Part shown: positions 20,480-32,800 of the stretch, one piece after another
Layout of the letters: each line of letters starts with the position of its first letter
Position numbering within the stretch: the stretch's first letter is position 1
From: Siphonodentalium dalli
Taxonomy: Eukaryota; Mollusca; Scaphopoda; Gadilida; Siphonodentaliidae
Length of the DNA stretch: 64,000 nucleotides
Assembly: GCA_032622095.1 (NCBI GenBank)
Contig: CP136067.1
Coordinates: 75,480,705-75,544,704, forward strand
Direction: 5' to 3'
Made by a program: the position numbers and the translations under genes
Notes under the pieces: generated by a model
Databases searched by the model: none
The model's input: only the letters and a program-made list of their open reading frames with translations
Told to the model about the DNA's origin: nothing

Positions 20480-23260
20480 TTCTTTGCTCTTACAATTTTC
20501 CTGGTCATGATAATATCTGAAGAAATATTTAACCAAGTTCTTACCTTTCAGGTTTCACCATTCATACCTACACTATCAGATTGTCACTGTAAGTTGAATT
20601 GTACACTCTTCGTCCCCTTTGTAGTAAAAACTAAAACTGACAGGCATAAAAAAGGAACGATTTCAGTCCCCGGGAAATTTAGTTGGCTTGAGACGTCAAA
20701 AGTAAAATTTCAGCATGCTCTTGCATGCCCCACAATCCGAAATGACATAGACAATTTCCAAAAACATGATTACTCTTCACACCAAATAAACGTAGCAACT
20801 CATGATTTACAGAAAATCATTATAAAAACAGCCAATCTTTCCCTGAAATTCAGAACACCAAACTCAAATAAACCCTTTCACAACAAGATGTGGTTTGACG
20901 GTGCACTAAAGGAAAGACGCAAAACACTTGAATTAAAAGATCGCATTATGTCCAACGACCCATACAATAGACCAAAAAGAGACAACTATTTCAAAACTTA
21001 TCGGGTTTATAGAAAATTGCTAAAGACCAAACGCAAACAATTCAGGTCCTCCTTAATTGATAAACTAGACAACATGCGAGATAATAGTCCAAAAAGAATA
21101 TAGGAAATTACTGAAACGTCTTAAAAACGAGGAAAGTGAAGGTGAAATTTCTCCGGAAAGTAACATCGACCACATGTCATGGACTAATCACTTCAAAAAT
21201 CTCAACATATTACATGAGAAATTTACAGAAAGAAACCATGCTTTAGAACTAAATCTAGTAGACTTAGAAAAGCAGAAAACCTTCTCTGAAATTGATTACC
21301 GCATTTCCAATGAAGAGATTAATCAAGGATTGAAAAGCTTAAAAAGCAATAAGGCAGTGGGGCTTGACTCTCTGTCGAACGAAATGTTAAAATCGGGCTC
21401 ACAAGACTTAATCAAATGCTACAACAAACTGTTTAACTTGGCTTTCTCACACAGTGTTTATCCACCAGAATGGACCAAAGGCTATATCATTCCAATTTTT
21501 AAGCAAGGCGATCGCTCAGACCCTAACAATTACAGGGGCATTACCATAAACTCATGTCTATAGGGAAACTATTCAACAAAATCCTCAATGATAGACTGAA
21601 CAAATACTTAGAACAAAATCACATTCTGTCAGACAACCAAGCAGGTTTAAGGAATTATTTTAGAACAACAGACCATATGTTTATCCTTAAATGCTTAATA
21701 GAGCGGTATACCTGTAACAAAGATAATAGACTTTACTGCTGTTTTGTTGATCTGAGGAAAGCTTTTGATACTGTTAATTTTGTGAGGATGCCTGGGTAGG
21801 CATCCTCACAAAATTGATTAATCATAACATTGGTGGCAAGTTTTATGACATAATAAAGAGTATGTACTCAGCTAATGAGATCTCATTTAAAATCAGTAAC
21901 AGGATAGGTCCATATTTTGGCTCCGACCTCGGAGTGAAACAAGGAGTCACATTGAGCCCGACCCTTTTTAATCTCTATGTAAATTATCTCCCGGGTCAAT
22001 TCTCCTCTTGTACAGGTAGAGCTAAATTGGCTGAAAAAGAGGTTGACTGCCTACTTTATGCAGACGACTTGATCCTATTCTCTACATCAGCATTAGGACT
22101 ACAAAAGCGTTTACTCCTTCTCGAAAAATATTGCAATGATTGGTGTTTAAATGTCAACACTTGTAAAACAACAGTACTTATATTCAACAAAAGTGGACAA
22201 CGCATGCAAGGCACATTCTATTACTCCAACCAAGAAATAGAATGTGTTCAAAGTTACAAATATTTGGGTCTAATTTTCCAAGCCAGTGGACGCTTCATAC
22301 AGGGTAAAACAGACCTCTACAACAAATCCCTAAAAGCCTCTTTTAAGCTGAGTAAAATTCTATCGGGTACTACTCCAAATATTAATACAATGCTTCATAT
22401 CTACGATCACACAATAAAGCCGATTTTGTTATATGGTGCTGATATTTGGGGAACATACATTTCAGAATTGGGAGACCCACCTGATAACTCAGTGAAAGGA
22501 TTTAATCCTTTTACCAACTTATACAGGGATCATATAGCTGACAAATCACATCTCCGGTTTTGTAAATATCTTCTTGGTGTTAACAAGAAAAGCTCTAATA
22601 TTGGAGTGATTTCAGAACTGGGACGGTTTCCAATGTATTTTACAATAATTGAGACATTAATTAGTTACTTACACAGGTTGCACCATTGTCCATCAAATCT
22701 ACTATCTGAAGCTTTTAAGTGTATCAAGATTGTTCACAAAAATAACTTCAGAACCGGTTATTGTCCGTAACAAGCTGCGACATATTTTTTTGAATGAATG
22801 GAAGTTCATAAGAAATTCATATATCACGAGTAATGAAGGCAAACCGGATACGTATTTCTCATTTAAAAGGACATTCAAAGGGGAATCATATCATCACTAC
22901 CTAATAATGATATGAGAAAAGCCATCTGTCAACTGAGAATAAGTTCTCATAATCTCAAGATAAAAACAGCACGGCATATTATTAAAAGTAAAAAACCAGC
23001 GAGGCCTTTGATGACATGCACTAGGTGCAACCTAGGCAAAATAGAGAATGAGCATAATTTTATTATAGAATGCCCTCTTTATGATAAACCGAGGCAATTT
23101 CTTTTCAGTAAAATTACCAAATATTGCAAAAAACTTTCTAAAACTTGGTGATGATTCAAAATTTTATTGGCTAATGACAATTGAGAATCTAGATCTGCTG
23201 ATTGAAATGAGCCGGTTTGTCAAAGAAGGCTTTGAAATGCACCAGGCATTTAAGCCCTAA
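20480..23260 (+). pseudogene. Dead APE-type non-LTR retrotransposon (ORF2: endonuclease end, RT, C-terminal Zn motif)
   Basis: The copy starts within the C-terminal part of the endonuclease (EEIFNQVLTFQVSPF...LSDCHCKL, from ~20513). A linker (KMWFDGALKERRKTL) follows, then the reverse transcriptase: IIPIFKQGDRSDPNNYRGIT (21480-), NQAGLRNYFRTTDHMF, CCFVDLRKAFDTVN with the first catalytic Asp, GVKQGVTLSPTLFNLYVN, and YADD at 22057-22068. The distal part holds KPILLYGADIWG and a C-x2-C...H...C motif (CTRCNLGKIENEHNFIIEC, ~23014-23070). It ends GDDSKFYWLMTIENLDLL... with a stop at 23258-23260. Frame breaks occur near 21090, 21560, 21790, 22745, 22905 and 23130, so it cannot encode a working protein. 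Closest in kind to the CR1/Jockey/I assemblage; the clade is not decided. No 5' half is seen. Confidence 0.85.
21776..21815. repeat. Perfect 17-bp-arm hairpin inside the RT domain
   Basis: AATTTTGTGAGGATGCC, then TGGGTA, then the exact reverse complement. It lies right after FDTVN and throws the frame. The original reading was probably ...GAT GCC TGG GTA GGC (DAWVGILTKL), so part of the left arm is a templated inverted copy of the right one. Confidence 0.8.
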
Positions 23261-24369
23261 CTTCCAAAGCACACTGAGAGGTCTATATGTAAATAGCTAT
23301 ATTATTGATTTCATTCATGTGATATTTAAATTGTTGTTTTATCCCAGCCCTTGCAGTTGGTTAATACTGCTGGCTTAGCACTTGTCTGATTGGGCATATG
23401 TCTTATCTGAATGCATCTGACGTATTAATTCACTGTAATTCCAAACAAATATTATAATTAATCAATTTCAGCTTCATTTAAATATCTCTGACCATAATTA
23501 TGCCAGGTCTATTAAAGCTTTCCTCTTCCCATCACAAGCAAGTATCCATAAGTACATGTAAGTAGACATTTGCCCTCTCAAGACAACTGCTTTGTATCCA
23601 TTCTGTTATCCGTCCTAAAACTGCCTTATTATAATTTTTTATAATATCATATAATAATATTATGCATGTTATTTTTGAATTTGCTTTCATCTGTGTGTAG
23701 TTTGATTATGCACTACATGTTACTATTATATTATATTCTATAGATAAAACACACATTAACTGTTTGCAAGTTTACTTGGCGCCCCGTGCTTTGCTTGAAC
23801 ATCTCCCGGTGTGGTGGATTGCCTTTTGCAAGACCAGTCGATTTCACGTTATTCATTCCCGCGGGATGGGGTGTCCTGTAATGTTCTCGGAAACGACTAA
23901 TATAAGCACAATGCTTGATGTCGAATTCGTTTCATATATTTGTTATATCTCTCATATTGTATTTGTTCATGGAATAATATATATATATATATATTCCTGG
24001 ATTGGATATTAGGGCGACATTCTCTACGAAATAACGCGCATTATATGACTTGCCCGTTATTTCGTTAATTTTCATAATTAGGAGGTCATATTCACGAAAT
24101 ACCGGTCATCTTATTACACATGCGCATCAATATTTCCGCCTAGTGCGGACGAAAATTTATATATAGCTGAAGCGGTGACCCATTAAACCACTGAATATAG
24201 CAGCCTCCCGTTACCTCCCCACAATGAAACAGGCGTGAACAATACAGACTTCAATGTTCAACAGTCATCAAAACGAAAATCAAAAGAGTCAGGAGACAAC
24301 AGAAACATAATACGTGAAACAACAGAAAACAATACCTCAATCATCAGAAGAATAAACTGAATCTTAATC
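23261..24369. other. LINE 3' region and unassigned AT-rich DNA
   Basis: 3' untranslated-like sequence follows the LINE stop for an unknown length, with no clear tail. An AT-rich block lies at 23620-23740, (TA)n at 23966-23992, and a small CGAAATAACG/CGTTATTTCG hairpin at 24028-24065. Confidence 0.4.
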
Positions 24370-24625
24370 ACTATGGAGAGGCGTGACTAGCCGATTGATT
24401 CAGTCTGGTCAACTCAAGCACCCACCTTCAAGCAATATAGTACCGAAGTGGACCATGCGCTAAGCCGCACCGCAGGTCGATGCCTCACGCGGAACGCCGC
24501 CCCAGCACCACCAGGACTCATATACACCACACGTCAGGGATTGAACCCCACGGCAAAAAGGGTGCCATATTAGGGGATTCTTACCCCTTGTAGTGGTACG
24601 GTAGACATATTCTATCCCGGACATA
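24370..24625 (+). repeat. Dispersed repeat, copy 2 (partner at 9190, opposite strand)
   Basis: Matches the reverse complement of 9190-9480. On its minus strand it contains GGTTCAATCC (complement of 24539-24548), which fits a polymerase III B-box. No convincing A-box was found. Confidence 0.55.
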
Positions 24626-26957
24626 CACGGGGGTATATAATGATGTCTTATCATACGTCATATATGCGCACAGCAACTTGTACCGATTACACAACAAACG
24701 ACCATATATTGTGCGATTTTGACTGATAATCCGGGAACGGATTCGCTTCTTCATTTCGTTGTATTTCTTATTATATAAATCTCAGCCACAGCTATACATA
24801 AATAAGCCACAGCGATACATGTTCTTCTACTACATACAGTGGGGAGTACAAAATTTGCACGAAGGTGTGCAGTTTATTTGCATCTGGCATTTTCGGCGAC
24901 CCACCACCCCCAAACCTGCAAAAGAAAAATAATGTTTTAGTTCCAATTTTTTACACACACCCCTCAAATTTCACTAATTTTGATTTAAAACCTCATAAAA
25001 CCCAACTGATATCACTCATATGACTAGGAAATTATGTCCTTTAGTTCGCATGACAGTTTATCCAGTTTAAGAAGCTGTTCTAATTGAAAAAAATATAATG
25101 CAGGCAGATGAGAAGATTGCTTTTCAAATACTGGCTGATAGGCATTGGTCTACCACATACACGTATTGGAGTTTCCAGGTCAGTGTGTGATGAGAGTATG
25201 CCAGGTCTACATGGGTGGCCAAATTCCATACTGCTAGCTAAATGGAAACTCTAATGCATCAGTGTAGTGGTCAAACACAGCAACCCATCAGACGTTGATA
25301 TGTGCAATTAAATTATGCATCCAATTTTACAAAAACAAATTCTGCGTATCCAAGCATAACTCCTCCATATCCAGTGAGATATCATTTCCCCCTGCAAGCT
25401 ATTGCATGAAACGAACATGTGTTTTGGCTATTTGGCTATAATACGTTTTATGCTGATGACATATCAGGACAGTGACCTCAATCTTGAATTCCGAATCACT
25501 GTTGACTATATTTTTAGACATATCCATGTCAGTTGTTAAGCTCCAATTCAACTAGAGTTGACCTATTTTAAAAATAAATACATAGAGAGGATATTTACAA
25601 GGCTGCAATTGGAAATATTATTTTTATAAATTGCTGATATCTGCAAACCTAGAGCAGTGAACAGAATACACACAATAATTTCTAACTATTTCCCGATTAG
25701 TCTGTCAATCAGCCCATTATCTAGAATCTAGCACTATTCCACAACATTTTTGTTAATCTACTGGAGCATCTTCTGTTATACTATTATTATAAAATGACAA
25801 GCAGTCACAATGCCAGACTTGGATAATTAGGTGTTGAGATAGTAACAGCTCATCCGAGTTTATAGACATGCAAATAATTCACTTGCGCTGATGACATTTA
25901 TTTGCTTGTCATTGATAGTCACATTAATGTTCGAGACAGTTGCTCGCTCTTTTTCCGTGCACACGGTGATCTAGGCTTAAATGTCTTAGTTACATCAGGT
26001 CAAGTTTATTATATGACCATTTGTGAACGTTAGGGGTACGTTCGTACACCGGCAAGTATGTTTTTCAGTCATTTCGTCGTATTTATAAAACGATATGGTG
26101 CCAATATATGAACGGAAACATATTACATCTAACTACGTGCGAAGTAAAATGTCTAAAGTTCCACATGTACCTGTAAATAGCATGCAATTATCTCGAAAGA
26201 ATCACTCATACAAGTATTTCAAGGCAAATTCCAGTAGCACAGTTACAAGTGTAACTACAGAAATGGTACTTATCAAGTCGTTCTCTTTGGTAAAGATGCA
26301 TATTATTTGTAGGTTTCCGTTTATATTCTGGCACAACGTGGTTTTCTATGACGAAATTCCTGCAAAACATACCAGCGTATGAACGTGCCAAGAGCCCTAG
26401 TATGGGCAACACTGGGGTCAAATCCCTCCTTCAAATATAAGATGCTGGTACCTTGTAGGTGTGTATAGTTAGAATTACAGCTGTACCCACATAATATTGT
26501 ATATGCATATGTATGAGGATAAACAGTTCAGGTCTGTCCAGTTGAGTCTTATTACGGTCCGCAAGCACGATAAATACTTCCCCAGATACCAGAATCCCTG
26601 AAACCAGCTAATCAGCGGAAGCATTTCATTAGAAAACATTAAGTAGTTTGACAACTAGTAATATGTCTGAATTTGTATCAGCAGTCATTTGTTCAGATTT
26701 CATCAGCAGGCATTTGTTCGGAGCCGCGAAGATGTAACGTGACCTCAACATTTCCATATTACAAGATCATTCTGACGCATAGTGATGCACTATATATTTA
26801 GGCATAGAGCCATAGACACATATTTCATTTTCCTGCTGATGATTAGTTTTCAGTTCACGATTGATGGCGTTACAATTGATGCGATGTCTCACGTGAAGAA
26901 TGTGTGCTTTTCTGATTTGGCAGACACAGGGGCGTCGTGTCTTCGGTAGCTTTAAGT
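24626..26957. other. Unassigned stretch with one inverted repeat
   Basis: Bases 25148-25273 hold imperfect inverted arms (CACGTATTGGAGTTTCCA against TGGAAACTCTAATGCATCAG). Otherwise no gene or repeat partner was recognised. ORFs at 26095-26421 and 26767-27036 lack domains. Confidence 0.35.
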
Positions 26958-27000
26958 GTCGGCGCACACGATCCAGATTGTGTCCGGTTAAAATCGGGGG
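26958..27000 (+). repeat. End-like copy of the CACACGATCC fold-back
   Basis: GTGTCGGCGCACACGATCCA followed by GATTGTGTCCGG and AATCGGGG. This is a diverged match to one arm of the hairpin at 27585-27660. Confidence 0.5.
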
Positions 27001-27169
27001 GTCAGCGCACAAGAGTCGGATTTTCACTCCGGTCATATAATCATGCTATGGTCACTGTATAAATAGACAGTGTAGTATATAACCAACTGGTGTGTTCAGC
27101 CTATCCAGCCAGTTACTATAGCTAGTCAATCGATCTATATTTATAATATACGTCGATGGCTAGTAATGG

Positions 27170-27260
27170 TGGTTTATATTAATATGTATTTCTAAAGACT
27201 AATATTTATTAATAATATTAATAAATTAAATAGTTATAATATTAATAATATATTGAGGTA
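27170..27260. repeat. AT-rich palindromic stretch
   Basis: A run of AATATTAATAAT-type self-complementary words. Confidence 0.6.
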
Positions 27261-27584
27261 ACGAGCAATAGCCGTAAATTGGCGTAATAGACCTTTCCAC
27301 AGCTGCCGCCCTCTTGTTGCGATTATTATGCAGGCACTCATTTTCTGCCCACATGTCTACCAGCCGTTGTTCTTTGACGATCGATCAGAATTCTTGATTT
27401 AATTTCGAATAGCGGGCGCCGCTAACTATATTCCGACATTTTGAATGAGGTTTTGTATTGGTCGTGCGACGATCGGTCATGTGACAAGCAAAACGCGCGC
27501 GTTGCCATCGTCACGAGCCGGGTTCTTCTGATGAAATCAAACTCAGTGTTACATCGGATCCGACAAAATCCGCTCCATTGTTAG

Positions 27585-27660
27585 GTACACACGATCCCGA
27601 TTGTCCCCGATTTATCCTGCAGCCGGATTAATCGGGGACAATCGGGATCGTGTGTGCCGA
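27585..27660. repeat. GC-rich perfect hairpin/mini fold-back
   Basis: CACACGATCCCGATTGTCCC... (27588-27616) pairs with ...GGGACAATCGGGATCGTGTG (27624-27653) with about one mismatch around a ~7-nt TGCAGCC loop. Arms this similar imply a young insertion or active correction. Confidence 0.85.
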
Positions 27661-28084
27661 CACTAGTTTGTCTATAGATTCAGTTAAATTGAAACTATAT
27701 TGGTGTCGTTTTGTAATGTTTCATACAATATCGTAAGTTGCAGAACCCAGATGTATCGCGGAAGAATGGGTACTGCTTAGTTGATGTATCTTGGCAAGGT
27801 CTTCAATTTGCCTTCAATTCCGGGTTAACTGAATTTCGTGGCCAATCATGTAGTTAAAGAATGAGAGATGTCCGACGATGCATTTTGCGAGACTGAGTGA
27901 GTGAGTTTTTGATTAATGTGACGTTGTTTAATGTGACATGTTTCCAGCTAACACCTCATCCAACTTAATTCAATATGTTGATTAATACTAAACTTCGCAT
28001 AGCTGTTGACTTGTAATTGTTTTCCGTAAATCGAACTCGTGATTACAATTATCTTAAAGCAACATGGTGATTTACGCTCCAAAA

Positions 28085-29640
28085 TACACCTTTTGACTTT
28101 TTTCTCGGTATCGAAATAGGTCGATACGTGTATGAACTACCTTTCTACGAGCATCATATGTCCCAGAAAGACACATTGGAGTAAAATAAAAGGCCGCTCG
28201 GTCACAGTGTCCCCCGAACCGGTGGCTTCATTTGGAGCGGAGGCTTTGTAGAAGTATACTATATGGATAAGACACTTGTGCATTGTCTCATTACTGACAT
28301 GCATACAAATAACCAAATCTTAAAAAAATTCTTAAAGTCAAAATATAACCTCAAATTGGCACAAAATGAAGAAAATTAAAAGTCGAAAAGCCCATAACTC
28401 TGAGAAAAATCATCGGATCGAACTCAAATTCGAACTTGACCTATATCTTGATATGACTGATTCACATAAAAAACGGTATTTGCAATTAAAGGATCCAAAC
28501 TTGAGATATCATCCGGAAACCGAAAAAGTTAAAATATTCGAACTTGACCTGTACATAGGGCTGATAAACTCACATACCAAATTTGGTTCAGATATGATAA
28601 CACAAACTGAAGTTATCATCCGGAAACCAGAAAATTACAAGATTCTAAGTAGAAAAAGGGCCATAACTCTCGCAAAAATGGGCGGAGCAAACCCATATTC
28701 GAACTTGACCTGTATTTTGGTCTGATAAACTCACCTGTGAAATTTGCTTTTGATTTAATTACCGAAACTAAAGTTATCATCCGGAAACCATTTCCGGACG
28801 GACGCACGGACACACGGGCGGACGCACGGACGGACGGACACCGGCTATTTTAATAGTCCCCCGAAATAGTTTTTTCGGGGGACAACAAAAAGACAACTTT
28901 GCACACGATGTTTGGGATCCTAACAAAAACAGCAAGTTGGATGGCATGGAACAGAAAAGAGCGTTTCGTGTTAGTCTATTCCTAGTATGGTAAAATTAAA
29001 GAGCGTTTCTTTCACTTATGTGCGAAAATTGAAAACAGCTGGAAATTGGCTGTGATCATGGCAAGTATTTTTGAGAGCAGATGAAGCCGGTATATCAATA
29101 GTTCGTGTAATTGTCAACCTATCTTATATCTCCTCCCAAATTACGTAGACAAAATTTGGAAGCTCTAATGAGCCATGCCCGTTTAAACTAGACAAGCATG
29201 GGTAAAGTTGGGCATATACACTTGCATTAACCTTGTCTTCTAAGTTAACAATATCATCTACGTGTAACATATTCCCTTAAATGGACATGGCCCATTCTAT
29301 CGTCCAAATTTAGTATATATAATTTGGAAGGCGGTATAAGATATGTTTACAAATACACGACATATTGATATACCGGCTCCATTTGACTGAAAAATACCTG
29401 CCATGGTCACGGCCACTTTCCAGCTTTTTCAATTTTACGCAGAGAAGTGAAATAAACGCTCTTTATGTCTACCATATCATGAACAGACTAACACGGAACG
29501 CTCTTTTCTGTTCCATGCCGTTCGAATGGATGTTTTTTTTGGGACCCACAGTTAATGATATTATGTATGACTTCAATGTGTCTTTATGTGACATATAATT
29601 CTCGTAGAAAGGTAGTTCAAGTATTTATCTACGGAAGCAT
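28085..29640. repeat. Large palindrome (~0.45-kb arms), left arm split by an insertion
   Basis: The outer left arm 28085-28200 (TATGAACTACCTTTCTACGA...AGACACATTGGAG) pairs with 29555-29625. The inner left arm 28925-29220 (GGCATGGAACAGAAAAGAGC, then ...CATGCCCGTTT) pairs with 29220-29525. Arms are about 80 percent identical. The symmetry point is near 29220. The left arm is interrupted by the element at 28209-28883. The ORF 29365-29598 is not coding. Arm sequence CTCTTTATGTCTACCAT and AATTGAAAACAGCTGG recur at 63685-64000. Confidence 0.8.
28209..28883 (+). mobile_element. GTCCCCCGAA-bounded element with CCATAACTCT modules and 3' hairpin
   Basis: Starts GTCCCCCGAACCGGTGGC and ends in the hairpin GTCCCCCGAAATAG/TTTTTTCGGGGGAC (28856-28883), so the two outer ends are complementary over 10 bp. 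Inside are tandem modules: ATTCGAACTTGACCT three times (28426, 28537, 28694), GTTATCATCCGGAAACC twice, and (G)GCCATAACTCT twice. A GGACGGACGCACGGAC tail follows (28795-28840). The 119-codon ORF here arises from these modules and is not a gene. It sits in an arm of the palindrome, so it is younger than that palindrome. Confidence 0.75.
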
Positions 29641-29676
29641 GGAGCCGCCACATACAAAAATAAATTCCACCCCTAG

Positions 29677-29867
29677 ATCGGCGTATATACGCCGATTATC
29701 GGCGTAATTACGCGACCACGGCGTATATACGCCGACAATCGGCGTAGTTAGTTACACCGATGGCGATGGTCGCATACAGGATGAATAAAGAGAAGGAGAC
29801 CAAGTTTCCTGTACATTAACCCACTCATTGGCATAGTTATGCCGAACATCGGCGGAACTACGCCGAT
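29677..29867. repeat. Tandem palindromes, left arm
   Basis: ATCGGCGTATATACGCCGAT (29677-29696) is a perfect 20-bp palindrome. It is followed by ATCGGCGTAATTACGCG, CGGCGTATATACGCCG and ATCGGCGTAGTT...ACACCGAT. A second cluster lies at 29830-29867 (GGCATAGTTATGCC, ATCGGCGGAACTACGCCGAT). Confidence 0.85.
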
Positions 29868-30767
29868 AGCGATGGTCACATACAGGGTGAATAAAGACAA
29901 GGAGACCAAGTTTCCTCTCCATTAACCCACTCCTGCCCTACCTGAACATGTGCATTTATGGTCATTAGTGAACTGAGAATGGTGTTTCCCTTGGTCTATT
30001 GTGGGCAAACTTATTTATCAATGAGAATAAAATCAAAACAGGGGTTTGGAGACTGATCAGTTCTTACCGGGGGGGGGGGGGGGGGCAAACCCTTATCTGG
30101 GAACCAAATCCTGCCCTACCTGTTACATTAAGGGCTATATGGGAATAATATATAATCATTTATGTAGTTAATCTTACCATACATGTCCAACCTCAAAATA
30201 TGCATATGCGTAATCAGACAATGCATATTTTGAGGTATAGGGCAGGTATGTGGCAAGGCTGGGCAAACTTGGTCTCCTTTCCAATAGTCACTGTGTATGT
30301 GGCTCAAAACTTTTAAAGAACTTTACTGTCTGAGATGTGGTTTTAAACGAATAAGAAATGTGGTCTGAGTTCATAAATGGTTTTACATGTATATTGTTCG
30401 CATATAGCCCATAAATTAAAGGTAAGTTTCGGCTCCCAAATCTATGAAATTCATGTTTCATCTCCCTGCATGATAAGAATGTATCAGTCTCCAAATCCCT
30501 GTTTTGATTTTATTCATTGCATCTCATCATATTGAAATAGGGTTGAACAAGGCAGAGACGATTCTCAGAAATTAATTATCAGAAATGAATATTTTGAAGT
30601 AGGACAGGTGTGAGGGAAACTTGGTCCCCTTGGCTTTTAGTCACTGTGTGTGGCTCAAAACTTCTAAATAACTGTCTGAGATATGATTAAAAAGGGATAT
30701 TAAGATAAACTACATACAAGACTCTATATTATTCCCATATAGCCCCAAAGTTACTCAATCCGATCAG

Positions 30768-31165
30768 ATGGTCCCCATATCATCAACATACAACAACATT
30801 TCTTCAAAATACGCTTTAGTGATCGGAATCGATTGCAACAAAATAATGCTAACAACTGTCAACTATGGTATCAAATTTACCAAAACGTGTTATTTATCAG
30901 CATTTTGTTCAACGAAGTATGGCCGTATTATCACTTGGGTATTCACATTTGGCTGTATTACCACTTGTTTTAGAGTTATCCATCTTCATCCGCAATTTCG
31001 ACCGAGACCATCCGTCTGGCGGAGTTTTTCTGGGCCACTAAATTTAAATAACAAACTTCCAAAATCGATATCTGATCACTCTGAGCTTTGATGTGTGGCC
31101 GGGTTCCTCGACTCGAATCAATATTTTACCCCTCCCCGAGGCCAAAGAAATAGTAATTTAGGCAG
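30768..31165 (+). repeat. Dispersed ~0.4-kb repeat, copy 1 (reverse copy at 40075)
   Basis: Matches the reverse complement of 40075-40530: ATGGTCCCCATA, GAAGAAATG (reverse), TTGCAACAAAATAATGCTAA, TGTCAACTATGGTATCAAAT, GGCCGTATTATCACT and TCTGATCACTCTGAGCTTTG. The 107-codon ORF is a by-product. Confidence 0.75.
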
Positions 31166-32715
31166 GGGGTCGGAAAAAAGTGACATGACAGTAGGCTGAA
31201 TTTTTTTTCCCGGCTATTGGTTACCCACCCCCCCTATTTGAAGGATTTTTTCTCTCCAATTTCATGCGGGGTACCCACCCCCTTTTTACCTCCAAATATA
31301 TAGTCTCACACCATTTAAGCTCGATGGTAAGTATTACAGTTACACTATTTCCGTTTCTGGTTCTTCTAAGTCATTTCAACTTTTGTAATATCACGAAACA
31401 GGAAGTGGTATAAAAAAAACCCTGGAAAAACCCAAAATAACACACAGAATACATGTGCTGATCAGTAAATTATTGATTGTTTCGTCCCCAAATATTGTCT
31501 GAGGTAGCTCATTATACATGTAAACAAGTATAAAGGCATTAGTGTACCTTCTTTTCATGACAGCAAGTGTAACTTTAGATGTGTCCCATAGTATCACATG
31601 AATGTATGTCAATTATGATTTTTGAAAAAAATATTAGGGCAACACCACCTGGCAATTAACTCTCAAACAAGACAGGTATTCAGCTTAAATCCACCATGTA
31701 TCACAAAACTAATTTTCATTTCCATGAGCTGATTTCTTGGGCTAGGTGCTGTGCTAAGACCTGACACAGGTCAAGCATTCAGACACATACATGTACGTGT
31801 AAATAGAAACTTGAAAATAAGACGGTCGTATGCAGTCTGCAGAATAAGCACCAAGGAGGGTGAGTTTTGTGATGCTACCCAGCATAGTGGGCTATAGTAT
31901 AGCACTACCAAATTCACTATATGTGACCCTCATTCTGTTGCTAGTTATCCATGGTTGGTCGAGACCAAAATAGAATGAGGTCGTCAGAGATTGAATTTGA
32001 TCAGGTATAATGAGTAAATATTAATGCTATAAATGAATAGCTTTTTTCATTTTATTTACATTAAAGTTTATTCATGTGCTACATAACTGTCCATTTTCTT
32101 CTGGAACCAGTAGCATTGGTACATGGCAATGTGATCGGATGTAAAAGGCGAATTCCTGAGAGTTGGTTCGTAATCTAGATTTCTGAGAAGCACCATGCAT
32201 ATATCCACACTAACTACCCCCTAAGCATTTCCCCAAGTGTCATACACACCTTAACAATGATGCTGAACACTGTGAGGCAATTATATTGCGGAAATGTTGT
32301 AAGAGGAAAAAATTGTGACCACTTGGAAAAAAGTTACCTTTTTCGCGGCTGAACCACCCACCCACCCACCCGACCTACTGTATGGCAAAAAGTGAATGAC
32401 ACCCCCTGATTTAGGAGCGTTAAATCACATTGTTTACCTTTAATGTAAAAGGTAGGGCAGGTCTCGGCTCCCAAATATATAAAAATAAAAACCTGTTTTT
32501 ACCCCCCCCCCCCCGATAAGAATTGATCATTCTCCAAGCCCCTGATTAGATTTTATTATTTGTATATCATCATTGAAAAATAAGTTTGTCCACAATAGAC
32601 CAAGGGAAACATCATTCTCAGTTGACTATGCATATGTTTGCGTTGGGCAGGAATGGGTTAATGCAGAGGAAACTTGGTCTCCTTGTCTTTAATCACCCTG
32701 TATGTGACCATCGCC

Positions 32716-32800
32716 ATCGGCGTAGTTATGCCGATGATCGGCGTATATACGCCGATGACCGGCGTAACTATGCCGATGGTGGGCGTAATTATACGCCGAT
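32716..32800. repeat. Tandem palindromes, right arm
   Basis: Four units in a row: ATCGGCGTAGTTATGCCGAT, ATCGGCGTATATACGCCGAT, ACCGGCGTAACTATGCCGAT and GGGCGTAATTATACGCCGAT, spaced 21-25 bp. They mirror the array at 29677. Confidence 0.85.

Noticed and set aside
28366-28725. 119-aa ORF
   Set aside because: Its repeated peptides come from tandem non-coding modules of a transposable element, and related copies do not keep the frame.
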